Shown here in pieces: positions 62,745 to 64,000 of a DNA stretch of 64,000 nucleotides; within the stretch, counting starts at the first letter, position 1; every line of letters begins with the position of its first letter. The position numbers were made by a program, and so were the translations under genes. Below the pieces are notes generated by a model. It made no database searches. It saw only the letters and a program-made list of their open reading frames with translations, and was not told the origin of the DNA. The DNA is from Prevotella sp. (GTDB taxonomy: Bacteria; Bacteroidota; Bacteroidia; Bacteroidales; Bacteroidaceae), in assembly GCA_017934525.1 (NCBI GenBank), contig JAGBJJ010000009.1, positions 1-64,000 on the forward strand, read 5' to 3'.

Positions 62745-64000
62745 ATGAAGACTTATATATATATAACAATAGGTGTTGTGCTGACGGCGGCCGGCCTGCT
62801 CGCCGCCTCGTGCACTGACTACAGCGACTATAATGAGGTGAAAGGTGACCCTGCAGTCTCTGGCAACCTGACGCTTTGGGAGAATATCCGGCAGAATGCG
62901 CAGCTCAGCGACTTCGCCTCGCTCGTGCAGAAAGCCGGCTTCGACGACGAACTCAGCCAGTCGCACTACTACACCGTATGGGCACCGCTCAACGGCACCT
63001 TCGACGCGTCGGCCTGCATGCAGCTTGACGATGCTTCGTTGCTGCGCCAGTTTGTGCTCAACCATATTGCTGACTTCGGCCACCATGCCACAGGGCAGGT
63101 CAACGAGCGGGTGCGCATGCTCAACGGCAAGTCATACAGCTTTGTGGGCAGCGGCACCTACACTTTCGACGAGCGTGTGGTCAGTCAGCCCAACCAGCCC
63201 AGTAGCAACGGCGTGATGCACGTCATGGACGGCGCTGCCGTCTATTTACCCAATCTCTACGACTTCGTCACCGACAGCATGGTCTCTGCCGGTAAGGGTA
63301 TTGACTCGCTGCGCAGCTACTTCAAGAGATATGAGCAGACCTATCTCGACGAGAATGCATCGGTGGTGGGACCCATTGTGAATGGCGTGCAGACCTACAT
63401 CGACTCGGTAATGGTCACCTACAATACGCTGACCAGAGCCATGAGGGCCAGCATAGAGCAGGAAGACAGCCTTTACACCTTCCTGATGCCGTCGAACACG
63501 GCATGGGTGAAAGCCTATGAGCGCATCAAGCCCTGTTTCAACTATATTGCCTCCACCACCTCGCAAGCCTTTGTGGAACAGGCTGGTTCGACAGTCATCT
63601 CAAACACCCCTGCCACATTCGTGGTGGAAGACCCGTCCTATCTGCAAGATTCGGTTGCTAAGGCGTACTTGGTGCGCAACCTGGTGTTCAGCCATAACGA
63701 CGGCTACAACCGCTGGTTGCAGGGCCAGCCAACCTCGCAGGGTGCCGACACGCTGCGCAGCACCATGCGCAGCAAGTTTTCCAACCCGGCCGATGTGCTG
63801 AGCGATGCCTATCTGCACGAACAGCTGCAGATGAGCAATGGCGTGGCATGCATCGTCGACTCACTGGCTTTCTATCCGTGGGAGAGCTTTGCCTACGGGC
63901 GTTCGTTTGGAGCTCGCGCCTATCTGGCCCGTGTGGCCACGGGCAACACCCACTATACCAGCGTCAACTTGACCGGTATGTCGGAGTATGAGTTCGCCCG
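62745..64000 (+). CDS. FAS1-domain lipoprotein, N-terminal part (cut by window edge)
   Basis: An open frame starts at ATG 62745 and runs past the window edge (about 418 codons visible). Lipoprotein signal (LLAASC, Cys23). FAS1-like segments: LTLWENIRQNAQLSDFASLVQKAGFDDEL with YYTVWAPLNGTFD, NGVMHVMDGAAVYLPNLYD, then a second module YTFLMPSNTAWVKAYERI and SNGVACIVDSLAFYPWESF. Codons 4-7 of the signal peptide lie in a TATATATATATA run. Fifth visible gene of the operon, 41 bp after the previous one. Confidence 0.8.
   Translation, partial: MKTYIYITIGVVLTAAGLLAASCTDYSDYNEVKGDPAVSGNLTLWENIRQNAQLSDFASLVQKAGFDDELSQSHYYTVWAPLNGTFDASACMQLDDASLLRQFVLNHIADFGHHATGQVNERVRMLNGKSYSFVGSGTYTFDERVVSQPNQPSSNGVMHVMDGAAVYLPNLYDFVTDSMVSAGKGIDSLRSYFKRYEQTYLDENASVVGPIVNGVQTYIDSVMVTYNTLTRAMRASIEQEDSLYTFLMPSNTAWVKAYERIKPCFNYIASTTSQAFVEQAGSTVISNTPATFVVEDPSYLQDSVAKAYLVRNLVFSHNDGYNRWLQGQPTSQGADTLRSTMRSKFSNPADVLSDAYLHEQLQMSNGVACIVDSLAFYPWESFAYGRSFGARAYLARVATGNTHYTSVNLTGMSEYEFA

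Overview
The window looks like chromosomal DNA of a fairly GC-rich Prevotella-like member of the Bacteroidales. The evidence is a SusC/SusD pair, several proteins ending in the 'DLQGRRV...KGLYIV.GKKVV.K' type IX secretion tail, Bacteroidetes promoters (TTG, 19-20 bp, TAnnTTTG), a MurF-alanine racemase fusion, single-chain PurL, and many lipoproteins. No rRNA, tRNA, CRISPR array, transposase or prophage gene was seen. Both window ends cut genes.

Layout. 1-994 (-) is the start of a beta-helix surface protein with a long leader. 1714-3699 is a lipoprotein pullulanase and 9935-11872 a SusA-type amylase; both carry the same operator-like site about 62 bp before the -7 element. Between them lie a four-helix-bundle gene with an eleven-unit 9-bp CTAG array in its leader, a CotH/lamin-tail protein and an M3 peptidase. 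11967-16107 (-) is a hexuronate-related operon: a PTS EIIC-like permease without partners, KduI with a signal peptide, and an MFS transporter. 16200-18749 (-) is murF-alr, divergent from purL, which is followed closely by a split chromate transporter and an arabinanase. 25241-33097 holds an OmpA lipoprotein, a GH43-like protein, a GH2 glycosidase, a nitroreductase and an M6 protease. 33233-38200 holds a free-standing piece of class II ribonucleotide reductase, folB, an amidase, an MCE protein and dnaA. 38392-50462 contains type IX cargo (including a 1545-residue PL11 lyase with a beta-helix tail), a 62-residue peptide gene, and an ECF sigma factor overlapping a barrel protein. 50806-64000 holds a serpin lipoprotein and a FAS1-SusC-SusD-FAS1-FAS1 operon.

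How it fits together. The carbohydrate genes point to starch (pullulanase, SusA-like amylase) and pectin (PL11 rhamnogalacturonan lyase, arabinanase, GH43, GH2, KduI and uronate transport). They are scattered rather than gathered in one canonical PUL. Most other products act in the envelope.

The most unusual content is non-coding. (1) Four 58-bp intergenic elements each hold three GGCC-centred palindromes at exactly 21-bp spacing. (2) Eleven 9-bp CTAG units sit in the leader of the four-helix-bundle gene. (3) Degenerate 7-bp tandem arrays occur at gene junctions and also inside pullulanase, CotH, purL and GH43 genes. (4) The two starch enzymes share an operator-like site at conserved spacing. 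On the protein side, the exported KduI, the isolated RNR C-terminal module, the orphan EIIC and the sigma/inner-membrane/barrel pair deserve attention.
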